DNA from: Fuerstiella sp.
Lineage (GTDB): Bacteria > Planctomycetota > Planctomycetia > Planctomycetales > Planctomycetaceae
DNA: 40,840 nucleotides
NCBI GenBank assembly: GCA_014238335.1
Contig: JABABI010000058.1
Coordinates: 3,338-44,177 of the forward strand
Direction: 5' to 3'
The translations under genes were made by a program, and so were the position numbers. Below, one piece after another: positions 17,834-25,490 of the stretch. Position 1 is the stretch's first letter, and every line of letters begins with the position of its first letter. The notes beneath the pieces are model-generated. The model did not search any database and was not told where the DNA came from. It was given only the letters and a program-made list of their open reading frames with translations.

Positions 17834-19264
17834 CTAGTCATTCGGATCTACCAGGTTCTTCCACAGTGGATAAATCGGCCGACTTTTGGTGTCCCGTTTC
17901 CCATTTTCTGTTGCGGCAGGCGGACAATGTCCCAGCAAATCGGCGAGTTGCTGCCGAGCCTTTTCGCCGAATTCACCGGCCAATCCAGGCGTCAGATTAT
18001 GAGCCTCAACAAGGTCGTCGGGCACATGAAAATAGCGACCGTCGCGATAAAGTTTAAAGGCATCGGTTCGAGCAAACTGGCCTGGCTTCTTATTCCAATA
18101 CGGCTGGTAGTGGCACAGGACCCAATCTCTCGGATTTCCGCCGTCACCATGAAGTTGAGGCAGAAAACTGCGTCCGTCGACGGGATCACTCCCGATCCGT
18201 TTAATACCGGCGGCAACAGCCAGCGTGGTGTAGAAGTCCGTGAAGTCGACCAGATCGTCAAGTACGACGCCCTGAGGTGCGGTGCCGTGCCATGAAGCGA
18301 CGAAGGGAACGTGAGTCCCCATATCCGTCATGCCTCCCTTGCCCCCTCGGATCAGCTGATCATTCCATCGCGACGTGATGGTAGTATTCGTCCCGTTGTC
18401 GGCCGTGAACATGATGATCGTGTTTTCCAGCTGATCAATCGCTTTGACCTGGGCAACGATTCTGCCAACGATCCTGTCCATGTAGTTAACCATGGCTACA
18501 AAGTTGGCCTTGCGTCCTTCTTTGCTCTTCGGAGCTTTGTTGGCCGCCTGCGTTCGTGGCGCGTCACCGATGGTGTCCGGAGTGGCCACAAACGGGTCGT
18601 GAACCAGCACCATGGGATAATAAACAAAGAATGGCTCCTGACGATTTCGTTCTATGAAGTCGCAGACGAAGTCACACAGCAAATCAGGGCCGTACTTGCC
18701 GTGATTTTCCTTGACCGTAACAACACGACCATTGTATTCCAGAGGCGGACTCCAGAACCTTTCACCTCCACCGTCTTTGACAGACTTTCCGGTTGTCACC
18801 TGCCAGAGAAGTGACTCGTCAAAGCCAGCCTTCCTGGGGCGAGCATGGTCATCATGTCCTGGCAATTTATTGTAAAGCCCATTCAACTGCCACTTTCCCG
18901 CAATCGCGGTTCTGTATCCGGCAGACTGCATCAGGTGACCGAACGTTTTCTGATCCGGATTCAGATATCCAAAGTGTGTGTAGTTGCGAAAGTTGTACTG
19001 ACCGGTCATCAGCTTGACACGCGTCGTCGTACAGATTGGCGTGGAATAGCAATGCCTGAAACGCAGACCGGCAGCTGCGAGTGCATCGATGTTGGGCGTT
19101 TCGTAGTCCTGAGCACCGTAGCAACCGAAGGCCTCCCAACTAACGTCGTCCGCCATGATCAGAATGACGTTGGGTTTGTCGCTGGTTGCGCGCTGCGCAA
19201 AACCAGCAGGCGGCGCACCGAGATCAGCGGCCAGAATAAACAGAATGACGGCGAATCGGGACAT
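17834..19264 (-). CDS. Secreted sulfatase with non-canonical CTTTR active-site motif
   Basis: 476 residues with a signal peptide (FAVILFILAADLGAPPAGFAQ). The sulfatase core begins PNVILIMADDVSWEAFGCYG, with the metal-binding Asp pair at 39-40. The active-site segment is PICTTTRVKLMTGQYNFRN. Cys78, which must be oxidised to formylglycine, and Arg82 are present, but the usual CXPXR proline is Thr (codons ACG ACG ACG). Other landmarks are AIAGKWQLNG, MVLVHDPF, IIMFTADNGTN and a KGGMTDMGTHVPF segment. Family enzymes hydrolyse sulfate esters of polysaccharides in the periplasm or outside. It is the first gene of the cluster with the DUF1592 and DUF1552 proteins (98-base gap to the chosen start of the next gene). 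Confidence 0.93.
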   Translation of the reverse strand: MSRFAVILFILAADLGAPPAGFAQRATSDKPNVILIMADDVSWEAFGCYGAQDYETPNIDALAAAGLRFRHCYSTPICTTTRVKLMTGQYNFRNYTHFGYLNPDQKTFGHLMQSAGYRTAIAGKWQLNGLYNKLPGHDDHARPRKAGFDESLLWQVTTGKSVKDGGGERFWSPPLEYNGRVVTVKENHGKYGPDLLCDFVCDFIERNRQEPFFVYYPMVLVHDPFVATPDTIGDAPRTQAANKAPKSKEGRKANFVAMVNYMDRIVGRIVAQVKAIDQLENTIIMFTADNGTNTTITSRWNDQLIRGGKGGMTDMGTHVPFVASWHGTAPQGVVLDDLVDFTDFYTTLAVAAGIKRIGSDPVDGRSFLPQLHGDGGNPRDWVLCHYQPYWNKKPGQFARTDAFKLYRDGRYFHVPDDLVEAHNLTPGLAGEFGEKARQQLADLLGHCPPAATENGKRDTKSRPIYPLWKNLVDPND

Positions 19265-19702
19265 GCTCGTGAAACCCCAGGTAAGAATTCTGCGGGACAG
19301 CCCATCGTATCGGACCTGCCCCGTGGCGTTTTACCGGACAGTTCCTTTTCTAACAGAATCGTTCAATTCGCCGGCGTTCTGTACTCGCGGAGATAACCGG
19401 CTGTTTGCTCTTGGACCACAAAACCGCCGAGCGATGATGCTTCAGTAGCCCCACTCATGTCACTATCACACTCAGGGGCCCACCACAGGCAGCCGGTACG
19501 TGCCAGCGTTGGTGCATTCGGGCCTTTATCTTCCGTCTAACCCGCAGTAACGTCAGTGGTAGTTGCTCATATCCCGTCTGACTTCAGACACGCACCCTGG
19601 CGATACAGAAGGGCAACATATCCTTGCAATGCAGATGAAACGTCGGAGGTATTGCGGTAATGGGCCGGATCACATTAGCCTCCTGCAACAAGGTTACATT
19701 CA
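19265..19702. other. Intergenic region upstream of sulfatase, no gene seen
   Basis: 438 bases with no open frame that resembles a protein and no RNA gene that I can fold by eye. It must contain the promoter of the minus-strand sulfatase operon, but no clear -35/-10 pair stands out. Confidence 0.4.
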
Positions 19703-20116
19703 ATGTTCGCTAATTCAGTAGACAAATCGGTTCAGGACATATCACAGCAGACAGATTCAATCAGACATGAGACGCCAGCTCTGATCAACAAGGCCGTGGA
19801 CCGTCGGCTGACGTCAGGCAGAATCGCGAACCTCACCGTGTACGTGAACAGCAACGACAGGACCATCGTCAAGTGTGCTGTGCGAGCAATCGGTTCATAG
19901 GAGATTGTATCAATTGTCTCGAACGCCACGGGCCATCCAACTGTTGGAGACTCAGTGACATTTTCGCTGTACAAGGGAACCAAAAATCTCCTCACCGAAC
20001 AAACCCAAATTGTCCACTGGGCCACCACGGAAGGCGACACCAGAATTGTGGCCCTGTTTTCCGGCAGCCGCCTGGACCAGCTTCTGAATCATCGGCTGAT
20101 TGACCACGCCGTCTGA
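19703..20116 (+). pseudogene. Possible small BON-like protein interrupted by TAG
   Basis: A single plus-strand frame runs from ATG 19703 to TGA 20114-20116, 137 sense and stop codons, broken only by TAG at 19898-19900. The first 65 residues (ALINKAVDRRLTSGRIANLTV then VNSNDRTIVKCAVRAIGS*EIVSIV) resemble the alpha-beta-beta pattern of a BON domain, in which the segment after the second strand often reads SYEKQ-like. The rest (GHPTVGDSVTFSLYKGTKNL) has no recognisable family. AAGG lies about ten bases before the ATG. The BON assignment rests on pattern only; the region may equally be non-coding. Confidence 0.3.
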
Positions 20117-20538
20117 ACATTCGCTACAAGGGTTGTGCATTGTGAGTCATGCTGCCCTTGAAGTGAATCGGCATTATCCCGCTACTATCATCGGCGACGA
20201 CAGTATCATTCACGTGTCAGTTGAGCCGAAATGGATTAAAGCCACCGCAGCGGAATCCGCCTGCGAGTGTGACGGGCCACCGCGTTCTGATGAAGAAAGC
20301 ATCTGCTCAAGTGAGCAGCAGTCTGCACACGAATTCGAAAAATGCTCTGCGGACACATACTTCATCGGATGCGATCTGCTGCCACGGTATAGCGAACTTC
20401 TTGCGCGGCGGCATACATCAAGCGCTACTAGTCAATAACGCTGAGCTCCGAAAACGCTGCCGAAACAGCTGTGTCTAACCGCTGATTCAGTTGTATCGCG
20501 CGGGCGGCAGCAGTGACAGGAATAATCTTTGTCATGAC
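20117..20538. other. Degraded intergenic stretch, no supported gene
   Basis: 422 bases. A 112-codon plus-strand frame (20100-20438, TTG start) and a shifted one (20221-20478) exist, but neither has a ribosome binding site or a recognisable family. A faint helix-strand pattern (NSKNALRTHTSSDAICC) might be a further remnant of a BON-like domain, which I cannot support. The region lies between two broken genes and looks like decaying DNA. Confidence 0.3.
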
Positions 20539-20927
20539 CTATCCGTCGGCACCACCGGATTCGCCGATCACCTGGTCGCTGAACGTCGCAATACGGAAAA
20601 CGATATCTATGGCGTCACGGCGATCAATCGCGTGCCGTTCATTCAGCACAAAATAAGATGATTCACGAACAGAGTAACGCGTTTCCGGCCAATACCCATT
20701 CCATAATGTATCTTTGCGAGATCAGGATCTCCGGTTCCCATTGGTCCGTCCAGTGCGGCAGCAAAGAACTCCGGCTGCATACGGACCAGTTTCTCGAGGG
20801 ACGTGTTTTCGAAGAACGGACACAGTCGGAGACCTGCCAGAACCCGGACATAGACCTGCTGAACCAATTCGGCGACACTCTCCGCGCCGCCGATGCGATC
20901 GGAGAGAGTATCAGAAGCGTTTGACAT
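20539..20927 (-). pseudogene. Truncated haemoglobin (group 1-like) with a frameshift
   Basis: From ATG 20927 (a GTG also at 20930) the minus strand reads LSDRIGGAESVAELVQQVYV, then LRLCPFFENTSLEKLVRMQPEF and GPMGTGDPDLAKIHYGMGI and RKRVTLFVNHLI, the standard 2-on-2 globin pattern, and stops at 20643. In the neighbouring frame the family continues immediately as YFVLNERHAIDRRDAIDIVF then RIATFSDQVIGESGGADG to a TAG at 20541-20539. Joining both gives about 129 residues, the normal family length. Loss of one T in the T-rich stretch around 20650-20656 explains the break. Of note, the proximal-histidine region reads KIHYGMGI. Truncated haemoglobins bind O2 or NO; this copy is inactive unless the indel is a sequencing error. 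Confidence 0.75.
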
Positions 20928-21018
20928 CACAATTTTTCGGCGGTATCTCGTATTCGCGGGTTCATTGCAACGGATCAGACATTAGACAGTCAAGCAGCCC
21001 CTAGAGCAATTTACTGAA

Positions 21019-21945
21019 TCATGCGGTCAGATATCCACAGTGTTCAAAGCAGGCATGGACACCTTCAGTTCTGCTGAAACTGAGAGCTGTGCCGGTAGCA
21101 TCGACGATTTTTGAGAGGCTTCTGGACCGCTGCGACCGAACAAGTTGTTTGAGTTTCGAAAAGATCATCTCGATCAGATTCAGGTCAGGGCTGTAGGGGA
21201 GAAGTAAGACAACCTGTGCTCCGACAGATTCAATGGTCAGGCGAGCACTTTCAGATTTGTGGCTGCCGAGGTTGTCCATCACGACGAGATCGCCGGGATT
21301 CAGGGCGGGAGCCAGAAACGGCGTGCAGAATCCGGTGAAGCAAGTACCATCCAGAAGACCGTGCAGTACCGTCGCAGCACGTGTTCCATCCAGAGCTATC
21401 GCATGCACAAGCGAGCTTGTCTCCCAGCGGCCCGCAGGAACAGACTCGACAAGTCGCTCACCACCGAACGCCCCTCCCCGATGACGAGTAAAGTTTGTCT
21501 TCAGGCCGGTTTCATCAAGAAACACGAGTTATTCAGGGTCGACGCCCGGCTGACACTCGAACCAGTCGGCGCGTTTGAGAGCGACGTCTTCTCGATCCTG
21601 CTCTGCCGCCCGCTGCGATTTTTTTTGAAGCGTGCCTTCAGCCGTTTTAATGACACCCAGACCGTCTTGACGGAACATGTCAGGCCCAACGCATCTTTGC
21701 GTTCCTGCAGTGTTGCATCAGGACACTCTCGAAGGCTCTTTTCCAGAGCCTTTTCTGTCTTGCCAGTGATTGCCCGCTTGCGACCGCAACGGTCGTAATG
21801 TGGTTTGAGCAACTTTTCCGTTCTCCACTGCCGGACAAGTTTGCCAACCGTACTCGCAGCGACACCAAACCTCGCACCAACAGCACGACAGATTCGCAGA
21901 TCGACTGCCTGAACCGTCCGAAAACAAGCCGAGATTGGCCGCTGA
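21019..21945 (-). mobile_element. IS630-family transposase, two frames with A8 slippery run and an internal stop
   Basis: The upstream frame carries the helix-turn-helix part (ARFGVAASTVGKLVRQWR, KRAITGKTEKALEKSLRE, LGLTCSVKTVWVSLKRLKARF). At TTC AAA AAA AAT (plus-strand T run 21619-21626) the family reading moves to the -1 frame: KKSQRAAEQDREDVALKRAD then WFECQPGVDPE, TAA (21531-21529), LVFLDETGLKTNFTRHRG. The rest is intact: VESVPAGRW, DLVVMDNLGSHKSESA, LPYSPDLNLIEMIFSKLKQL, ending at 21019. All three catalytic acidic residues (FLDET, VMDN, IEMIF) are present. The N-terminus lacks the usual first residues and abuts the M41 gene stop at 21946. No inverted repeat pair was found, so the element is probably truncated at that end. 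Confidence 0.85.
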
Positions 21946-22476
21946 TCACTGCCGTGCCTGCTTAAGCCAATGCTGAACGGCTCGGCCGGTAATCGTCTTT
22001 TTATGCAACAGTTCCCGAGAGACCCTCTGAATAGTTTTAGCATGCTCTGAAGCACCGAGAATGTGTTCCGTTTTGTCCAGCAGGCGACGCGTCAGTCGGT
22101 CGATATTGCGATCGTTCTTCGCCCGCTTCGCCAGCAACCGCTTGACGGCTCGCAAGTCCTGAGCGGCTCCTTCCTCGCAATACCGGCCCGTAAAGTGACT
22201 CTCCGCCACCATGCCTGCTAACAGAATCAGCACGTCGTCCTCTAACCCGTCTCTGGAAGCTTTGAACCGTCCCTTCTGAACTCTGCACGCACCCAGTCGA
22301 CTGCCTCCGGTCTGTAATAGTGCAGGCGAGATGGTGACCTTCTCAATCGAGCGGCCCAGGACTATCGCCATGACAGCGTGGCCAGCTTCGTGATACGCAG
22401 TTGCGGTCAGTTTTATTGTGTTTGATTCAGACGACTCGCCGGCAGACAGCTTTGGTTTTTGATCGTCGTTCTTCAT
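21946..22476 (-). CDS. Stand-alone FtsH-type M41 metallopeptidase domain
   Basis: 176 residues from ATG 22476 (a TTG lies three codons upstream). It consists only of an M41 peptidase domain: TATAYHEAGHAVMAIVLG with the zinc motif HEAGH at 29-33, VTISP after it, LAGMVAESHFTG, and EEGAAQDLRAVKRL, where Asp107 matches the third zinc ligand of FtsH. The AAA+ ATPase and the membrane segments of FtsH are missing; the protein has no signal peptide and should be cytoplasmic. Comparable orphan M41-like domains are known from Planctomycetota but their substrates are not. It follows the methyltransferase gene after 57 bases on the same strand. The product is intact. Confidence 0.8.
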   Translation of the reverse strand: MKNDDQKPKLSAGESSESNTIKLTATAYHEAGHAVMAIVLGRSIEKVTISPALLQTGGSRLGACRVQKGRFKASRDGLEDDVLILLAGMVAESHFTGRYCEEGAAQDLRAVKRLLAKRAKNDRNIDRLTRRLLDKTEHILGASEHAKTIQRVSRELLHKKTITGRAVQHWLKQARQ

Positions 22477-22533
22477 GATCAGCAAGAGTTCATGGAACCA
22501 GGTACGTGACAGTGTGGTCGAACTCTCACCGCA

Positions 22534-23217
22534 TCAGCACGGTGTCGTACCATTTTTCGCGTTGGTTGTTCCTGCATCGTCGTGAAAAACATATGTCGTG
22601 AATTCGTAAAGGCCGTAGTCATTGCGAATCACGAAGTTGCGACTGACTTCAGCGCACAGAAAACCTGCAATCTGATCCAGTGGCAGGTGAAACAAATCGT
22701 CTCGTTCCCAGTCGACCTGTTTGCTTGTCGCATTAAAGGCCATCCCTTTTGTCACACGACTGTACACCAGCTTTAGAATCCGCTGGACGAAGCCAAACAT
22801 CTGATCGTGCGTCATGGAACACTTCGATGTGAAAACTCCGTTAATAACGGCATAGTCATATGTGTGCAGCAGGTCGGGATGCTGCAGCACATCGCCCGCA
22901 GTAAACTCTTCGTGCGGACGCTTTTGGCGGCAGATGTCGATGAACCGGTCAGACAGATCAACGCCATGATAATCGATCTGCAGGTCGCTGCGCTGCTGAA
23001 TGTGGTCCAGCAGGTGTCCGGTCCCGCAGCCAAAGTCCAGCAGACGAACCTTCTGGGCAGTCGGACGAATCATATCCAGCATCACCTCATAGCGCTGCAC
23101 AGCGTCCGGAATGTTGGGCCACCCCATTCCCAGCGCAGAATCGCCCTTCCGTTCAAAGTACGACTCCGTGCAGGTAGTAATTTCGCGATACGGGCGGCTG
23201 GACGCGGCGTCTGACAT
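22534..23217 (-). CDS. Class I SAM-dependent methyltransferase
   Basis: 227 residues. Motif I is VRLLDFGCGTGHLLDHI (about 58-73), followed by IDYHGVDLSDRFIDICR (motif II acidic residue) and FTAGDVLQHPDLLHTYDYAV (motifs III-IV). The C-terminus has TTYVFHD. The Rossmann methyltransferase fold is clear, the substrate is not. Small-molecule or sugar methyltransferases of this length are common. It is encoded just upstream of the orphan M41 peptidase, possibly in the same transcript. Confidence 0.88.
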   Translation of the reverse strand: MSDAASSRPYREITTCTESYFERKGDSALGMGWPNIPDAVQRYEVMLDMIRPTAQKVRLLDFGCGTGHLLDHIQQRSDLQIDYHGVDLSDRFIDICRQKRPHEEFTAGDVLQHPDLLHTYDYAVINGVFTSKCSMTHDQMFGFVQRILKLVYSRVTKGMAFNATSKQVDWERDDLFHLPLDQIAGFLCAEVSRNFVIRNDYGLYEFTTYVFHDDAGTTNAKNGTTPC

Positions 23218-23580
23218 AAGGTCCGTTGTCTGATGTGAGTGGGCATTACTGGTTAAATGGCGGAATAATAGGAGTGTCTCGAAACGCGGGAAACCTCAAC
23301 CGCGATGTGTCAGTGCGAATTCGAACGCAGATCCGCCCTCTGCTTTCGGTCCCCGGCTGATCCCGGAGTATGTCAATCACAGTGTTCTGCGGTCGCGGTG
23401 CGTTGGGCCTTTCGCCAGGGCCTGCTAAAGTGTACTCAGTTCCGCATTTCACCGGAACAATCAACACAGCGACGCATCAACTACTCCTGTTGTGGAATTC
23501 AACTGTTGCACCGTGACCGGAAGTTCCCGTCACGTTCGCCATATTCTGACCGTCCGGTCTCGCAAAGGGATTATCTGTAC
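23218..23580. other. Divergent intergenic region
   Basis: 363 bases between the methyltransferase (minus) and the EVE-domain gene (plus); both promoters should lie here. The open frame extends 5' from the EVE gene but its translation is not protein-like and no repeat or RNA structure stands out. Confidence 0.4.
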
Positions 23581-24066
23581 ATGACCACCAAACGCCGATT
23601 CTGGCTGTTTAAATCCGAACCTAATGTCTATTCCATACAGGATCTTGCCGCGGAACAAGGGAAACGTACGACGTGGGAAGGAGTGCGAAACTATCAGGTT
23701 CGCAATATGCTGCGAGACGACATCAAGAAGGGTGATGGCGTGCTTTTTTATCACAGCCGCGTCGCCCCGATGGCAATTGCCGGAACGGCTGATGTGGTGA
23801 AGGAAGGCTACCCGGATCACTTTTCGTTCGATCCGACCCACAAATACTACGACGTCAAGAGCGATCCGGAGAATCCCAGGTGGTATATGGTAGACGTGAA
23901 GCTGACGCAGGTCTTCGCAACGCCAGTCACTCGCGAAGAGCTGAAGCTGGACAAAGTGACCGCGGGGATGGCGGTCATGAGCAAAGGCAGTCGGCTGTCG
24001 ATTACCCCAGTGACAGAAAAAGAGTTTAATGCCGTCCACAAGCTGGCGGGCGTTAAACCGAAGTGA
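23581..24066 (+). CDS. EVE domain-containing protein
   Basis: 161 residues from ATG 23581, chosen because family similarity starts right there (RRFWLFKSEPNVYSIQDLAA) and AGGGA lies about eleven bases upstream; the longer frame is unconserved in style. Further landmarks: TTWEGVRNYQVRNMLRDDI, GDGVLFYHSRVAPMAIAGTA and WYMVDVKLTQVF. EVE domains are PUA-like folds that bind modified bases in DNA or RNA; single-domain proteins of this size are widespread in bacteria and probably act in the cytoplasm. The protein is complete. Confidence 0.95.
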   Translation: MTTKRRFWLFKSEPNVYSIQDLAAEQGKRTTWEGVRNYQVRNMLRDDIKKGDGVLFYHSRVAPMAIAGTADVVKEGYPDHFSFDPTHKYYDVKSDPENPRWYMVDVKLTQVFATPVTREELKLDKVTAGMAVMSKGSRLSITPVTEKEFNAVHKLAGVKPK

Positions 24067-24192
24067 TCGGCAAATCGTCCGTTCCTGAATTCTCGTGGGG
24101 AGTTTTCCGGCAGGATCACACCCGACTTCCTGCGTTCCATGCCTCAGCTCGAATTGGGATGTGGCCATGCCGCATTTGGAATTAATTCTGTG

Positions 24193-25386
24193 ATGAATCG
24201 AATTCTGCTCGTTCTGCTGGCCGTGGGTTCCACAGCGACGGTGGCTGGCGAACCCTGGACACTGCACACCGTTGATAACGCATCACGAGGGGCCGACGGC
24301 GTACGTTTGGCCGATGTCGACAAAGACGGTCGTCTGGACATTGTCACGGGCTGGGAAGAAGGCGGAAAGATTCGAATCTGTTTTCAACCCACTGCGTCTG
24401 CAATTCGTAAACCCTGGCCATCAATTCAGATCGGTAGCGTGAAGTCACCGGAAGACGCGGTCTTTGCGGACGTCAACGACGACGGCTGGCTGGATGTCGT
24501 GAGCAGCTGTGAGGGCAAACAGCAGGCCGTCTTCTTCCATTTGAACCCCGCGGTTACAGACACGGCTACGTCGCGTGAACGGGTACGAAAATCTGCGGCA
24601 TGGACAACAAAGCCGGTCCCCGCGTCGATGGATTATACACGCTGGATGTTCTGCGAACCTCTCGACACGAATTCGCTGATCTTCGGCAGCAAACAACCGA
24701 ATGCTCAGATCACGTTTTGGGATCTGGCAGCACCGGAAAACAACGCTCGATTCCACGACCTCCGAAAGTCGGGCTGGATCATGTCACTGTGTCGCTTCGA
24801 CGTTGATGACGACGGCGATAATGACATCGTCTATTCGGACCGAAAAGGTCCGTTTTGCAGTGTCGGCTGGCTGGAAAACCAATCAAATTCCGAGCAGACC
24901 ACGTGGCAGGACCATCTGATTGGCGGCAAGGATCTGGAGGTCATGTTTCTGGATATCGCCAGAATTGACAACCGATCAACCATCGCATGTAACACTCGAA
25001 ACGGGTACGTACTGTTGCTGATGCCGGGCACAGACGTCACGCAGCCGTGGCACGCCTCACGGATCGCTCATCCCGATGGTGTCGGGGACGGCAAGGGCGT
25101 TGCTGTGGGTGACGTAAACAATGACGGCCACATGGATTTGGCGTGCACGTGTGAACATGCCGAAGGGAAAGTGGGGGTCTACTGGCTGTCCGAAGCGTCT
25201 AAAGGTGCTAAAAACGACGGTGAACTACAGCGTTGGAACTTCAACGACATCAGTGGCAACACGAAGGGAATCAAGTTCGACCGCATCGAACTGCTGGACC
25301 TGGATCATGATGGAGATCTGGATCTGCTGACGTGTGAAGAACGAGATAACCTTGGCGTTATCTGGTACGAGAACCCCCTCAATTAA
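24193..25386 (+). CDS. Secreted FG-GAP/VCBS repeat protein
   Basis: 397 residues from ATG 24193, which opens a signal peptide (MNRILLVLLAVGSTATVAG); the frame extends 18 codons further upstream without a signal. The mature protein is built of FG-GAP-type repeats with Ca-binding DxDxDG loops: DVDKDGRLDIV, DVNDDGWLDVV, DVDDDGDNDIV, DVNNDGHMDLA and DLDHDGDLDLL. This is a beta-propeller-like exported protein, common in Planctomycetota, probably for carbohydrate or protein binding. No catalytic domain is present. It lies 126 bases after the EVE gene in the same direction. Confidence 0.9.
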   Translation: MNRILLVLLAVGSTATVAGEPWTLHTVDNASRGADGVRLADVDKDGRLDIVTGWEEGGKIRICFQPTASAIRKPWPSIQIGSVKSPEDAVFADVNDDGWLDVVSSCEGKQQAVFFHLNPAVTDTATSRERVRKSAAWTTKPVPASMDYTRWMFCEPLDTNSLIFGSKQPNAQITFWDLAAPENNARFHDLRKSGWIMSLCRFDVDDDGDNDIVYSDRKGPFCSVGWLENQSNSEQTTWQDHLIGGKDLEVMFLDIARIDNRSTIACNTRNGYVLLLMPGTDVTQPWHASRIAHPDGVGDGKGVAVGDVNNDGHMDLACTCEHAEGKVGVYWLSEASKGAKNDGELQRWNFNDISGNTKGIKFDRIELLDLDHDGDLDLLTCEERDNLGVIWYENPLN

Positions 25387-25402
25387 GGCGGTGGCGACCG
25401 CC
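25387..25402. repeat. Hairpin between convergent genes
   Basis: Perfect 6-bp inverted repeat GGCGGT/ACCGCC with a 4-base loop immediately after the FG-GAP stop, followed by a second small one (CGAGC-TGAC-GCTCG, near 25409-25423). It stands between two converging genes, where a terminator would be expected, but there is no T-run. Confidence 0.45.
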
Positions 25403-25490
25403 GGCGGGTGCGAGCTGACGCTCGGAACTGAAAAGGCACAGGAAGTAACAGAGAACCGGTTTTAGAAAGCTCGGGCCTCTGCGTTTTCCG

